Part shown: one piece after another, positions 49,315-61,745 of the stretch
Position numbering within the stretch: the stretch's first letter is position 1
How the letters are laid out: each line of letters opens with the position of its first letter
Assembly: GCA_016508695.1 (NCBI GenBank)
Contig: VNKQ01000008.1
Coordinates: 1,612,001-1,676,000, forward strand
DNA length: 64,000 nt
Direction of reading: 5' to 3'
Source of the DNA: Hyphodiscus hymeniophilus
Taxonomy: Eukaryota; Ascomycota; Leotiomycetes; Helotiales; Hyphodiscaceae
The notes under the pieces: model-generated
Told to the model about the DNA's origin: nothing
Database searches by the model: none
Seen by the model: only the letters and a program-made list of their open reading frames with translations
Made by a program: the position numbers and the translations under genes

Positions 49315-50031
49315 ATGTCCTCCTCAGATCAAACAATCAATATACCTCAATTGATCCTGATACTTCTCCTCGGCGGTCTCGCGGTTCGGTATTTCTTCTT
49401 CTCTTCAAGCCCGAGTGCAGGCCCAAACAGAAATGGTTCGTCAGCAAACAACCTCAGAGCGCGAGAAGCGGACGTAGAACGTATACAGCAGATGTTTCCG
49501 CAGGTGTCGAGACGGAATATCATGTGGGATCTGCAGAGGAATGGAGGGAACGTCGTGGCTACTACGGAGAGGATCCTGAGCGGAAGGGGGTTGGAGGTTG
49601 TGAGTGGTTTTGTCGCTATACTCTCTCGCGAGATGTCCATGAGCTTGCCTTTGGATTTGTGATTATGTCGATGCTAATGTTCCCTTGAATAGCCACCGCA
49701 GTCTTTTCAACCGCCTCTGCCAGTCCAGGTCTCTTCGCAGGCATCCCCATCTTCCGCGACGTCAGCGAAGCCGTCGCAACCCGATCTCATCACGCGATAC
49801 AACCTGAAAGCGAAATTGGTAGATGAAGCGAGTCAAATGGAACAGACGGATGCGGAAGGAGAGAGCAGAGGAAAGCAGAGGCAAGCTTGGAGCTCGAACA
49901 AGGGAGAAAGGCAGGCGCTATTACAGAAGAGAAGGGAGGAGATGATTCTTGCTGCGCGGAGGAAGATGGAAGCTAAAGTCGCCGCAGAGACTGGGCAAGG
50001 AAAACCGGATGCTGGAGTGAGCTCCGGGTAA
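49315..50031 (+). CDS. CUE1: CUE-domain ER membrane protein, Cue1-like
   Basis: Yeast Cue1 anchors and activates the E2 enzyme Ubc7 at the ER membrane for ER-associated degradation. Exons are 49315-49599 and 49693-50031 (intron GTGAGT..ATAG, 93 nt, phase 0), giving 207 residues, against 203 in yeast. A transmembrane segment at about 11-28 is followed by a short Ser/Asn linker and a CUE domain at about 48-92 (READVERIQQMFPQVSRRNIMWDLQRNG split over the ubiquitin-binding MFP motif). The C-terminus is Arg/Glu-rich and helical (ERQALLQKRREEMILAARRK), in the position of the Ubc7-binding region. Topology, domain order and length all agree. Confidence 0.9.
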
Positions 50032-51960
50032 CGAAAGCTGCTGGGAAAGACTTCCGTATGTACATTCCTTGTATAGGTGCCCATGAGAATTGCAATGGAA
50101 CGGCGCTTTTTGGAAGAACCTTTTTGACATTTAATGTGTACGGGTAAAAAGTTCTACCTGTACTCGTTTGAACCATTGTCTCTCTCTTGCTGCGGCCCAC
50201 TGGACTGCCTGTCTTTTCAAACTGCGTAGTTTTGTCGGTCTGAAGGGAGCAGCTGTCCGTTCAGACGGCTAAACATTACTTCTAGATGATGTTTCATACC
50301 TCGCGCAGTAATGAACGACACTGATCGGCATCGACTCCGACTCGGTGAAGGAGTAAGGAATAGCTTAGTATTGTGAGATATGAAGAACTCATTTGAGAGA
50401 TCCAGAGTGGGTGTGGGCTCCAAGGTCGAACTAGATGGCACTTTCGATATCTAAACGAGAGCTGGAATGGCAAGTCTGCAGCAATGCTTTGCTTCCCCAG
50501 CGGAGCAGTCGTCAGAGTTCAAGCCTTCGTGGGAGATTATGACAGGAGGGAAAGATGAAGAGGAAGCCCATTCTCTTCTCGACGGGTATCAATGCCCTAA
50601 AGTGTAACTGTACTTCAGACTAAAGGCCCTGGGATGGTTGGTAATGATTCATGGCGCGTGACCGCCTTTGCCCCGAACAACGGGCACGCTCGGAAGGATA
50701 TATAGACCCAGGGTCTCTCATCCAATATATCTGAAGTATTTTATATCGAGCGTTCACTTTACTCAAAACATGGAGCCCATTTTGTGCAACTGCTTCGTAT
50801 TTACCAGGTCTTCCACCACTTCCGAATGATCTCGTTTCAACCACGAATCGTTCAACAACCTCGTACCAGCTTCTTTCCCTCATGCTTAGCGTCATATACT
50901 AGTTGCACATCTCAGTTGGCTCAGGTGAAGTTTTGTATTGTTTGAGCCCGCCTGATGCACTTGAAGTCCCCATCTGAGAGACTTCTGTCAGGTTGGTGTG
51001 TCTACGGCAGAGGGGTGGGAATTTTCTTGACCTTCAAGTCAAGACATCTCGCCTCTCACGATCTTCATATTCAAGAGGCTCGGTCGTTCCAAGAGACCTG
51101 TCGTCATCAGAAATGAAGACGGGCGGTAGGAAATGGAGTCCAAACCCTTCCTGCCTGCCTTCTGTTGTTAATTTGATTATCGGCGAGGCTGTGTCACGTC
51201 GATTGATGCCCAAGTTCCTAACATCGGCCTGAAGAGTAAGTAAAGCACTATGGCTCAATGACTTGTCGGCTTGAGAGTTCGATAACACAGGGCGGAAAAT
51301 GTTCGTGGGAAGCCATGCGATCCATTTGAACGTTTCACCGCAGTACTCTGCGTCACAAAATTTGAAGCGCTGAATTTCTTGATGTCAGACTACGTCCGGG
51401 CATCGACGTTTTGTTAACGAGCTTAAGCCCTCCTTGAAGACTCCGAATCCGGTTCAATCAACTCCTTCCCTGGAAAGCGACGACAAGCACAACAGCAGTG
51501 ATATGAGCCCACCACTCTATGGCATAATACGAAGGAGCTCTCAGCATCGGCAGATTCATGGAAGAGTTCCAAACTTCTACTTCGGCGTCGACTCTCAACA
51601 CGTCTAAGATCGATGGATGGCTAGCCCTGAAGTAAAGCAATGAAATCAGCGGCGGCAGAATCTTTCCTAGCAAAGCAAATATGAAGGATGAGAAAAGGGT
51701 CAATGGCTGAAGGACTCAAGTCTCAGTATCACTTGCGCTGGAACGCCGAGACGTTACATATGCACTGAATGGATCACTAGGAGGGTAATGATGATGGGAG
51801 GAATAAGATCGACTACCCTGTATAAACAAATCTATTCTCGAGCCACTTTTACTCTCTATGTAGCCCTCAGAAATCCACCCTCCCAATACTCATTAGTGCT
51901 ACCCAAAATCTCAGCCCCAACACTAACGCACCTCAACGCCGAAACAGGAAGTGGTATCAA
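50032..51960. other. Intergenic between convergent genes, 1.9 kb
   Basis: No gene is supported. CUE1 (+) and the 52-kb gene (-) converge on this stretch. Confidence 0.55.
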
Positions 51961-53662
51961 TCAAAACGCAACACCGACGCTATTTCTCCCGTGAACATGG
52001 CCATGCCCAGGTACCGACTCCATCCTCCACCTCTCATCAACACCATTTTCTTCCTCGCCAAAGGTCCGCATCCGCGTCAATTCGATACTCTTCTCATACC
52101 GCACCTCATCCAAACTCAACGTCCTAACATCCCCTGTCTTCCCTACACCACCAGGACTTGACTGCGGCGTCCAAGTCGTTGGCGCAGTGGGCTCATCGAG
52201 CTCACTCTCTAACGTACTGACTGTGGAGACTGAATCCAAACTCGTTCGCGTGGGCGCAGAGTGAGCCAATTCAACGCATTGGTAGAATCCTTCACGCGAG
52301 GTTACAGGTTTCGGCATGTTCGTTACGGAATCCAGAGAAATATTGCGGGAGTGCTCTGGAAAGAGCCAGTTTGAGACACGAGAGAAGGACTTCTTCTTTC
52401 GGAGGGGGGGACGGGGTGCTTGCAACACGAGAGGGAGCGGTGGTGGGGGCGGGAGGGAGCGTTCCTTCTGGGGCTTGGAGGGCGAAGGGGCTTGTGATCG
52501 TGGTGGGGTGTTAAAGGCTGCTGAGGCTTCGGTGAAGGAGTTCAAGCGTGTGGGAATATGGACTGTCTTTGAGGGGGCTGTTCTGGGACGTTGGTCTGCG
52601 ACCGGCAGGGAGACCACGTGAGTTGCGAAGGACGGTCGAGGTTCCAGTCTCGGTGGTGCGGGCATTGGCATGGGTTCTGAGCATTGTTAGTAATTTGACA
52701 CGATTTAAAAGGAGGACAGATGGACCTTGGGACTCCTCGTAGACACTGGTCACGCTCGTTGGTCGAGTAGATGTAGCACGGCTGCTCGGACGGCTGGAAG
52801 ACAAGTAGACGCTACGTCTTTCCTCGATCTGTTCATCGATATCTTTCAGGCGGCGTTCCAACTCGTACCTCTCATGCAACGCTGATTTGACTCTTTCGTA
52901 AGCGGGAGGCTCGGTCATCGCTCTCAGTCGAGCATGTGGGGGAGCTTTCGGGAGCTCGTGCTCAAGAGCTGCTAATAACTCCTGTGTACTCAGAGACTCT
53001 GGCCTCGGTTTGAACTGGGCTGTCCACTCTGAAGATGCTCTTGAACTGGATCGAAGAGGTTTTCGAGCAATCCGGAATGATAACGCCGATTCGCTCCTTG
53101 AATGAGTAACTGCAGCTGGAGGATACGGTAAGGCCTTCATGTTGTCTGATTCAAAGGTCAAGTCGTCGGCTCCAAAATGTGGCAAGATAGGAGATAGTTG
53201 ATTCTCAGGCATGTAGATGCTCAACTCCAATGGCCTGAACAACTCCCTCCGTCTAGGCATTGAATTCTCAACATGTCTGAAGTCTGTTGGCCCACTTATG
53301 ACTAACTGATTCCGCGTCCTGCGCGGTCCATTATAGGCATTCAATTTCCTTCTCACAGAGAAGCTTCCTCGACTTGACGCACGGGATGCAAAGCTTCTAC
53401 TTCGATCGACCCATTCTCGCCCTCTTGTTGTTGGCCTTTCCTGAGGTTCAGGCATTGGCGGAGGTATCAATCGTGGTTGATCATGCTCAATTCTCATGGG
53501 CTTCTCGACACCTGATTTGTTAGAGACTTTGACCGGCAGAAACCATTCAGACTTACCACGGATAGGCGCCTGCTCTCTAAGAGTCTCCCCACAACAACTC
53601 ATCGACGAACTCAGCCATCCCATATAAGCATCATCAAGATACCCGCTTGAAAATAATTTCAT
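51961..53662 (-). CDS. Uncharacterised, largely disordered Ser/Arg/Pro-rich protein
   Basis: Three exons on the minus strand: 53662-53557, 53511-52726 and 52676-51961, giving 535 residues. The first intron (53556-53512, 45 nt, GTAAGT donor, CTAAC branch, CAG acceptor) is stop-free and in frame, so an unspliced reading also stays open. The second intron (52725-52677) also has an ACTAAC branch. I recognise no catalytic domain. The N-terminus (GWLSSSMSCCG) has a Cys pair. Residues ~75-240 are basic and Ser-rich, and ~265-300 form one charged helix (ERYELERRLKDIDEQIEERR). The rest is low-complexity with poly-Pro and many Ser/Thr-Pro sites. Splicing signals and consistent codon use support a real gene. 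Function is unknown; a signalling or cortical scaffold would fit but is only a guess. Confidence 0.75.
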
Positions 53663-55932
53663 GGCCGCAACTGCATTCCGGACTCCTCACACAGAAACAA
53701 TAGAATGGAAACAACAGATGATAAAGCTATGGAAGCTTCATTGCGCAGAATTCAGATGCAAGAAACGGAAGCTAACAGCATCGGGGACGACAGTATCATT
53801 CGTCCCAACTCAGATGAGAGGGTCGCATACCATCGACGCGCCCGGAGGTTTTGGACATCAACATGCCAATCATTAGTTGTCGTTGTCTCCAGTCACTGGG
53901 TAAATCTGCATTGAGAGGCTCATGATTCCCCATGCATATCCACGCCTTGCCGTAAACTTCCACGACATGCGTGTTTCTGGCAAATGATAGGCGCTGGACA
54001 GCCACATCAGTGGCCAGTCGGCGGCAAGAGAACACGCCTTACCCCAAAAAAGACGATGAGTATTGCATCGTTATTTTAGGTTGGATAAGACAACGATTGT
54101 TACCGCCAATGGCGTTATGATGCTGGTACTATGAATTTAACTTTGAGACAAGGCCACTTGAGTCCCGCATTCGTCCTTATGGAGAGAGAGTTCGTCTGGA
54201 GCTGTTGATTTTTTAAGGGCGAAGTCGGTTGGACGGTGGCTATCAGATAGATACGTGAATCCAGCAATTCCTAGGCCTTAGGTCGCACAGGGTTACTACC
54301 TATCATTTGAGTCATTCTAAAGCCACACCACCTCATCCTGCGTAGTCCCTTCACTGGAATAACATTTGATTCATTCTTATCTTTTCTCCAGCTCCATGAA
54401 ATATAAAGTTCCCCAGCTTGATACACTTTTGGATCAGTATATCAGGAGGAGTCTCAAACAGGCTAGGTCATCTGACAGTCACGTGACTCAGGTAGTCTCC
54501 TTAGAACCATCGAAATCGGGGTATCGTGTAAGGGCAGGTCCTCTGCGGTGCTGGGATTAGAGAATTGAAAGCTAGTCTCGTACATGCTCCTTTGCTCACA
54601 TTTGTTCCAACTTTTAGGATGTTAATGTGTATTGCGCATTATTGTCAAGGTCATAGCATCTTACCACTTGAATCTGCAAGCCTACATATGTTGAAATCGC
54701 TTCCGTGCCTACAAGTTTACTGAAGCCAGAAGGTCCATTTGCTCAGCATAGCCGCAACAAGTCGTGAGTAGAATATCCGTTCTGCGCCCTGGACGCACCA
54801 TTGGTTATATATCTCTCAGCTCTGACTTGATAGGACAACGCAATGTTTCGATGGTCGTATCATTTGCATTTGCAAGCTTGCTATAAACTTCGATAAGATC
54901 ACGTTAGACATCAAGAGGCGGATTAAGAGGGCGACTATCGCGGCTTTCTCGTAGCCATTGAGCCTCACTACGACCCTCTCGGCGTCCTGGCCTCGCTCAT
55001 ACCAGACTGCGGTTTTCAAAAAGTTCTTGCAAGAGCATGGAAAGGACCTTTATGAGTTTCGACTCCAATACATCAACCTCACCCAACAACTTGACTTCTC
55101 GACACAATGAAAACGGTATAATGTCGTCAAGGCCGTTGTTTCTTTTAAGATTCTTCACTTCCTGCAAAGTTCTTTGCAGCTGGAGCCATTCTGTGATTAT
55201 CGATTCAATAATGATGCCAGGGTTTGTGAATTCGAGGTCAACCCTACATTATAAAAATACTGCAAAGTCCATTGTCATACACATCGTACCAAACTAACAA
55301 GACGCCTTCTAAAAGCTCACTTGAGCCAGGTCATTTATCTTGTTGATATCGTATGACATTGTGAAGCAGGTTATTGGATCCACCAGGGGATACAATACAT
55401 CGGCCACGGAACATAGATAGAAGGGAGCGAGGTTTCAGCTATGAAGTAATTGTACCTAGGGAGCTTGAGCCAAAAGACAATGGATGAAATTAATACATCA
55501 ATGACAAAGAAATTGTTTTTAGCCGTGGGCTTGAGGTAATGAATTCCAAAATAAATACCCTGCACAAGTTACAAACAAGAGATTGATCGTCGACGATATT
55601 TCAGTGACTGATACCTTGCGCATCACCTATAACAGTGCTTTAAAGAAAATGCTCTAGATCGCACCTCAGTCAATTATGGATACATTAGAAGAAGTGGCTC
55701 GTCCTTGGATATCATAGTCTGGGAAAATTGAGAGAGATGGAGGGTGGTCAAAAACAAATCTTTTACTGCCAGCCAGTGCTGCGCACGGTCGTTTGACTTG
55801 AAGCTCCTCGCGAAAACAGAATCGTCAAACAAAACACCGCGACTTTAACAAACTCTTAAGAACAGCGATGACCGCATAGTCTTCGACATTAAACCGCTTC
55901 TTGCGAATACAGCATTGATTTCTAAAGCTAAG
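53663..55932. other. Intergenic between divergent genes, 2.3 kb
   Basis: No gene is supported. A 12-bp perfect palindrome agtcacgtgact lies at 54477-54488; it contains the TCACGTGA core recognised by bHLH factors of the Cbf1 type, but occupancy is unknown. Confidence 0.5.
54477..54488. promoter_or_regulatory. TCACGTGA-type palindrome
   Basis: A perfect 12-bp palindrome around CACGTG, about 1.4 kb upstream of the RBM26/27-like gene and 0.8 kb upstream of the minus-strand gene. The E-box/Cbf1 class is an established assignment for this core; regulation here is inference. Confidence 0.35.
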
Positions 55933-58287
55933 ATGCTGTTCTCCGAGGAAGATGCGCCTCATTTGAAGGCGTTCATCGTAAAACGACTCGAGAACACATC
56001 TGATGCAGACGCCGATGTTCTGGCAGACTACGTTCTTGCGCTGCTTAGACACGATGGAGACGTGAACACAGTTCGCGCTTTATGCGAGGCTGAAATACCC
56101 GATTTCCTCAAGGAAGACTCTTCAATATTTGTCCAAGACGTCTTCCATGCCATCCACTACAAATCATACCTGCCTGGCGCACCTCCTCCCCCTCGGCGAA
56201 AATCTCCTCAAGCCTTTGCGCCGCCGACAGGTCCCTCGGCTCCTTCCTACGGAAATATAGGCATGCCAGGTGCTCCCGTGGGCCCGCAGAATGGCTCGCG
56301 GAAGCGTTCATACAACGAACGTGGAGATGGTGACGGGCAGGATAGAGGTGGCTTCTATGGTGATCCAAATGGCAGAGCTTTCAAGCAAATGCGAAGAGGA
56401 GGGGTGGGTGGAAACACGGGTCGTGGCAATTTTGACAATTTCAATGGCAGAGGTGGATTTCAAGGTCGACCGTCATCGATAGGCGCGCCTGCGCAAGGGT
56501 TTCCGATTTTGCCTGGTATGCCGAGTCCTCCGCCTGGAATGCCTCCTCTCGATCCGAATAATCCAATGGCTACAATACTTGCGATGCAGGCAATGGGGTT
56601 TCCTGTACCTAGTATGCCTGAATTCTCACAAGCATCCTCGCCTAGTGGACGTCCCCCTTCACAGGGCTCGCGAGCAAAGAGAGAGCGGTGCAGAGACTAC
56701 GATCAGAAAGGGTTCTGCGCGAGGGGAAATACATGCATGTTTGAGCACGGGCAGGACTCAATATACGTTCCACCTGGACGCAATGGTGAGGAGTACGATC
56801 CAAGTGATGCGAGTCTCATGACGGGTGTACGAGGAGCCGCTGTGGTCCCTGGATTGGATACAGGCAATGGTTATTCCGGCCCGTACAACGCGCCGGAAAC
56901 TCGAGGGAGAGGACGGGGCGGTATGAGAGGTGGTCGAGGTGGACAATCCAACACTCCAAACAGACGTGGTGGAAGGGCAGAATTTTCTTCGGACCGACCG
57001 AATTACGACAAGACGAGGATGACCATCGTGGTGGAACAAATCCCAGAGGAAAAATTCTCAGAGGATGAAGTTCGTGGGTTCTTCGCTGAATTTGGCAATA
57101 TCGTTGAGGTAACGATGCGGCCTTATAAAAGGCTGGCAATTGTCAAATATGACGACTACGAAGGAGCAAAAGCTGCCTACAATTCTCCTAAAGTCATTTT
57201 TGACAACAGATTCGTCAAGGTCTACTGGTATGTCGATCAAGACTCGTTACCACAGCCGCCATCAGTGTCTGGATCCAGGCCTGCCAATGGTGCCAATGGT
57301 GCCAATGGAGGACCATCAGCTCAGACGGCCACAAGACCAGAGCCAGAGCCTCAAATTGATATTGAGGAGTTTACTCGCAAGCAGCAAGAAGTCCAGAAAG
57401 CGCACGAGGAGAAGATGAAGAAAAAGCTGGAAATGGACGTTGCGAAGAAGGAATTAGAAAAGCGCCAGGAAGAGCTGCTGAAGAACCAAGCTGAGGAGAA
57501 GCGAAAATTGCTGGAACGCATAGCTGCGAAGTCAGGTAAGACAGGCACTCCAATAGCTGGTTCGGAAGGAGGAACTCCGGCACCGACGGAGAAGTCAAAT
57601 CCCCAGACCGAAGCTCTAAGAGCTCAACTGGCTGCTTTGGAGGCCGAGGCCAAGTCGCTTGGCATCGATCCAGAAACTCCTGAAGATTCTTGGAGTAGTC
57701 GTGGCCGGGGACGTGGCCGTGGTGGGTACAGAGGAAGAGGATCGTTCGCTCCCAGAGGCTTTCGGGGGGGCTACAGAGGTCGTGGGGCGCCGTATGCTGC
57801 CAGAGGTGGTGGAACCTATAATCTTGACAATCGTCCCAAGACAATTGGTCTCTCTGGTGTGGATTTCACGAATGCGGCAAAAGATGAAAGCCTCAGACAG
57901 TATCTCTTGGTAAGTCCTCTTGTTTCCCTTTAAGGAGTCAATGTACTGACGTATATCCAGGGTATTGGTGAGTTCACCGATATCAAAACCACTCGTGAGC
58001 GCACCGCTATCACTTTCAAAGATCGCTTTACGGCCGAAAAGTTCATGTATGGCATTCCTGGAGGAGAGATACCCTCAATTGGCAAGGTCGATATTTCCTG
58101 GATTCAAACACCTCTTCCGCCTGTTAATCCGGTCGTGTTGAAAACTTCCAAGGACGAAGATACCATGATGGATGAAGGCGATGCAATGGCGCATAACTCC
58201 AGCCCTGCTAGAGGTGGACAAGGTCACGAGCAACAAGAACATATTGACTATGATGTGGCTGATGAGAATGATTGGGGGGTTCAATAA
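55933..58287 (+). CDS. RBM26/27-type RNA-binding protein (PWI-like + CCCH + RRM + RGG)
   Basis: Exons are 55933-57909 and 57961-58287 (intron GTAAGT..CCAG, phase 0), giving 767 residues. The N-terminal ~75 residues form a PWI-like helical fold (LKAFIVKRLENTSDADADVLADYVLALLRHD, quoted across its two helices). A CCCH zinc finger is at C253-x8-C262-x5-C268-x3-H272. An RRM spans about 361-434, and a charged coiled coil about 480-530. An RGG-rich stretch (about 590-640) and a second RRM-like segment (FTDIKTTRERTAITFKDRF) near the C-terminus follow. This order matches human RBM26/27 and fission-yeast Rmn1, which act with the Mtl1/Red1 (MTREC/PAXT) adaptor in nuclear exosome RNA decay. Membership of such a complex here is inferred from homology. 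ATG 55933 is the first in-frame ATG. Confidence 0.88.
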
Positions 58288-59002
58288 TGAGACAAAAGAA
58301 TGGTGGTTATATTGCGCGTTCATGCATGGCAAGATGGAGGCTCGAACGAGAACTTGTACTCATACTGTACTACTATGGAGGCACGTCTGTAGACGCGAGA
58401 GCATAATCGCCAGATCTTCATATTTCAAGTACGGACTGACAATTTGACAATCTGACGATCTGGACGATGAGCATATATACGGAGTGTTTTTCGCGCCTCG
58501 GCCTTCTCAAACGTTTTTTGTTATCAACTTTTGAAAGTAAAGCAAGTGCTTATGTCCCCTTTATGCTCCCTAGGTCATCCTTCCACAATTATACATATCG
58601 ATCTGTAAATGCCGACATCCCTACGCTTCCACAAAACAGGCAGGTCATCAGATTAGCCCCTCTCAAGACCGCTCCTTTGGAGCACCTGCAAAGATCGACA
58701 GCGGAGGACACTTCCGTATCTCTCTTATCGCTCTTGCGTACTCTACCTCAGGAAGTACCCATTATTATGGAGGATATTATTATTGATAGTGGTACTGGTT
58801 GGGTCCGGCTGTCCTCCCCGACCACGGCAGTTTTTCTAATAACTTTTCCGTGGTGTACATGTCGCGTAGCGTTTCAAGGAAGCAGGAAAATCCCACAACA
58901 TTAAAAAATCAATCGCCCCTGACCTGTTGCACATCTCTTCGTTTACTTTCCATACGCACCCTCGATTCGGTTCTACTGCTCGTATTTTGACCACGAGCCA
59001 AG
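58288..59002. other. Intergenic, RBM26/27-like gene to OPT pseudogene
   Basis: No supported gene. A 145-residue open frame (58467-58904) has no recognisable domain and odd composition. Confidence 0.5.
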
Positions 59003-60147
59003 ATGTCGGTAGCACCTGAGCTACTTTCGAGGAGACTAGACGAGAAGAAGGTGAATGCAGAGATTGATCCAGAAATCAACAAGTCCGGAGAAGATGGACA
59101 TATGCAAGAACTAGAAGTTGACATGGATATGATTCTCAAAGATGATGGCGAAGAAGACTACGCTGGAGATCATTCTCCGTATCCAGAAGGTATATCCTCC
59201 AGTCTCTCCAGTTCTCAACGCCTATTGGAAATGAAGCCGCATTGTTCAACTTACATGCCTTCAAGTTCGTGCTGTCGTCCCAGAAATCGACGACCAAGCA
59301 ACCCCGGTCAGCACGTTACGAATGTGGGTTCTAGGCATTGCCTTCACGATGCTTGGATCGGGGATCAACCAGTTCTTCAGTCTACGATAACCATCAGTTC
59401 ACATTGTCGCACTTGTCGCTGAATTACTCGCATATCCTTTTGGGGTATTCTTAGCCAAAACTCTCCCAGTCCGCACGATCGAACTTGTTCGAATTGGCAA
59501 ATCAATTGAACTGGCTAGCTGAATTTGTTGGCTGAATTTGTTGGCGGGTACATGTTCAATGGCAAACCGTCGGCGAGTACGTCCTACATACCTTTACGCT
59601 TGCTCAGAAGCAGCTGACAATGCTAAGATATGATTTTCAAGACTCTTTCTGTCGACGTAGTCGGGCGAGGAATCTACTTTGCACATGATGTGAAGCTCGG
59701 TCACTACATGAAGATCGCACCCCGCACTCTCTTCTTTGGCCAAGGAAGTGCAACTGAAGACCATACTCCCTCGTCATACCTCATCACGTCTAACATAGGG
59801 TTCAGATTCTTGGTGCTTTGACGCAAGTCGGCGTCACGCTCCGGGTGCTGGGCAATGTCTCCGATATCTGCTCAGCCAATCAAAGCAAGGGCTTCACGTG
59901 CCCCAACGGACGGACAACCTTCTCCTCTTCAAACGTTTTGGGGGCAATCGGTCCTGGTCGTCTATACTCGATAGGAAAGATCTACAGCGGGCTGCTACAC
60001 TTCTTCTGGATTGGGGCTTTGATGCCCGTTATCACTTGGGCAATCTGGAAGTACTGGAAGAAAGACGGCAAAGGACGAGATTGGCTACGACTAACAAACT
60101 GGCCACTTATCTTCGTCGGTACATACAACGTCCTTCCTGCAATTGAG
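59003..60147 (+). pseudogene. Oligopeptide transporter (OPT family) pseudogene with internal deletion
   Basis: The N-terminus and C-terminus of an OPT-family peptide transporter are recognisable, but the middle is gone. Exon 1 (59003-59189) ends SPYPE; a 76-nt intron (59190-59265) leads to VRAVVPEIDD..LRMWVLGIAFTMLGSG and INQFFSLR, where TAA at 59388-59390 replaces the expected Tyr codon. The frame then continues to LAKTLPVRT near 59475 before similarity is lost. Similarity resumes at about 59633 (DVKLGHYMKIAPRT), shifts frame near 59810, and runs through FTCPNGRTTFSS and YSGLLHFFWIGALMPV to about 60140. Roughly 300 or more residues of membrane core are absent, so it cannot make a transporter. 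The 3' end is cut by the adjoining copia fragment. A 13-bp direct duplication (gctgaatttgttg) lies at about 59518-59543. Confidence 0.85.
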
Positions 60148-61117
60148 TGTAGAAGGGTTGATTCACTGAACTATGGGAATTTGGCTAGCTGTACATATTT
60201 ATTCCTTCGTATTGTAGTCGATGTTAGGACTCTAGTCGAGCCAATCCCCTTGTTAATAAGTCGGCGATGTTGTCATTTGTGTCTACTCGTTCAAGAAATA
60301 CATTTCCTTCTATGATCTGTTCTCGAATGAAGAGATGTCTGAGCACAATGTGTTTGGTTCTTGCGTGGAATTCTGGATTCTTTGAGACTTTCATCGCAGA
60401 ATTGTTGTCAATCGAGATTGGAGTTGGTTGACTCAAATCAATGCCTGGAATCCTCATTGCTTGGATAAGACTACGAAGCCAAATTGCTTCCTTTGTTGCT
60501 TCCGTAGCAGACATGTATTCTGCTTCGCAGCTGGATAGCGCAACTGTCTTGTGTCTTTTAGAACTCCAAGAAATTGTACTTCTTCCAATTGTAAATATTC
60601 ATCCACTCGTTGATCAAGTGGTATCTGTACAGTTTGACCAATCGCTGTTACACCAGCCTCTGAATTTTAACTCAATACCCCTTTGTCCTCATTTGAAGTA
60701 CAGGCCAAGGTGCTTCGTTGCCTTGGAATAGAGAAAAATTCTCTCCACTGCTTTTAGGTGGTCCTCGTTGGGACTGGACATGTATCTAGACACTAGTCCT
60801 ACTCCATATATAATATTCAGTCGTGCAACCGTTGAGAGATAGTTGATTAATCCTACCATGGCTTGATACGTTCGAAGGAAGTCTCTCTGGGCCGTCTCTG
60901 AGGTGAAATCGACGAGTCTGGTAGTAATACCTACAGGTGTGCTCAGGGTATTAGCATCTCCAAAGTTGACGCGATCAATGATCTGTCGAGCAAAACTAGC
61001 CTAATGAAGATATGTCCCTCAGGTAGCTGAACATAAATACCTTCGTCGATGGTACCGTGGAGAAATGCAGTTTTCAGCAAAAGTTCGTTGAAATCAATAC
61101 CCGGGACTTGTTCGTAG
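60148..61117 (-). mobile_element. Degraded Ty1/copia fragment (reverse transcriptase end and RNase H)
   Basis: Read on the minus strand. RT remnants (LKTAFLHGTIDEGIYVQLPEG near 61010-61090, quoted across an internal gap) are followed by YQAMVGLINYL, then RNase H: ISWSSKRHKTVALSSCEAEY, SATEATKEAIWLR, the DNNSA motif and ending RTKHIVLRHLFIREQI..TNDNIADLLTRGL. The last 97 codons (60514-60224) are open, but upstream there are stops (several at CGA-to-TGA sites) and a deletion near the start of RT. The 5' two thirds are missing and no complete LTR pair was found; TGTAGAAGGG at 60148 could be an LTR edge. It belongs to a different copia lineage from the 13.5-19.5 kb element and is far less AT-rich. 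Confidence 0.88.
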
Positions 61118-61745
61118 CAAATATATCAATTAATAGCTATCTTTTCACTAATTAATAACTTTAAGCTTTTTTATACGATTTAAAGAATTAAAGCAAACTC
61201 TAAATTATGTTAAAAAAGAGTTATTTAACATTTCAAAGTAGTAAATTTAAGAGTATTTAAGTAACTTTAAGCTGGCTTAGTATTTATTCGGGTATTTAAC
61301 CAAGCTAGTTTTAAGTAATACTCTCGAATAATTATTTTCCTTAATAATGTCTTATAAACTAATAATATAGTAACTGATTAAACTTATCAGTATTTTGAAT
61401 TAAGACAAAACTAAATAATAGATAAATAGTATTCGCCCTTAGAGTTTTAAACTTTAACAATAATAGTTTTTAAGCAAGTAAGAAAAAAGTAATAAACAAA
61501 GTAATAATTTTAAAGGTAATTTAAGTATATTATAAGGAGTAAGCTTTAAAATTAAAATAAATAAGAAAGGTAAGTCGTCTTTATAATAATCCTTTAAGTA
61601 ATACTAAATAGATTAAAATCAAATATTAAAAATAAAATAAAGTTAAGAAATAATATATTATTATAAGATATATAATATAAGATACAAATTATGTAGTAAT
61701 ATAATAACGAGATAAGCGATATAGAATAGTGCAAAATAAGGGACA
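61118..61745. repeat. AT-rich block, probable RIP-degraded repeat
   Basis: The composition changes abruptly at both edges to very AT-rich sequence dominated by TA, TTA and TAA, like the interior of the large copia element. No coding similarity could be read. It directly adjoins the copia fragment and may be its own destroyed 5' part or a separate repeat. Confidence 0.65.

Noticed and set aside
53661..53876. 71-codon + strand frame at the start of the minus-strand 52-kb gene
   Set aside because: It overlaps the ATG region of the opposite gene, with no domain and no splice support.
60224..60514. 97-codon open frame as a stand-alone gene
   Set aside because: It is the C-terminal end of copia RNase H with degraded upstream sequence, not a gene.
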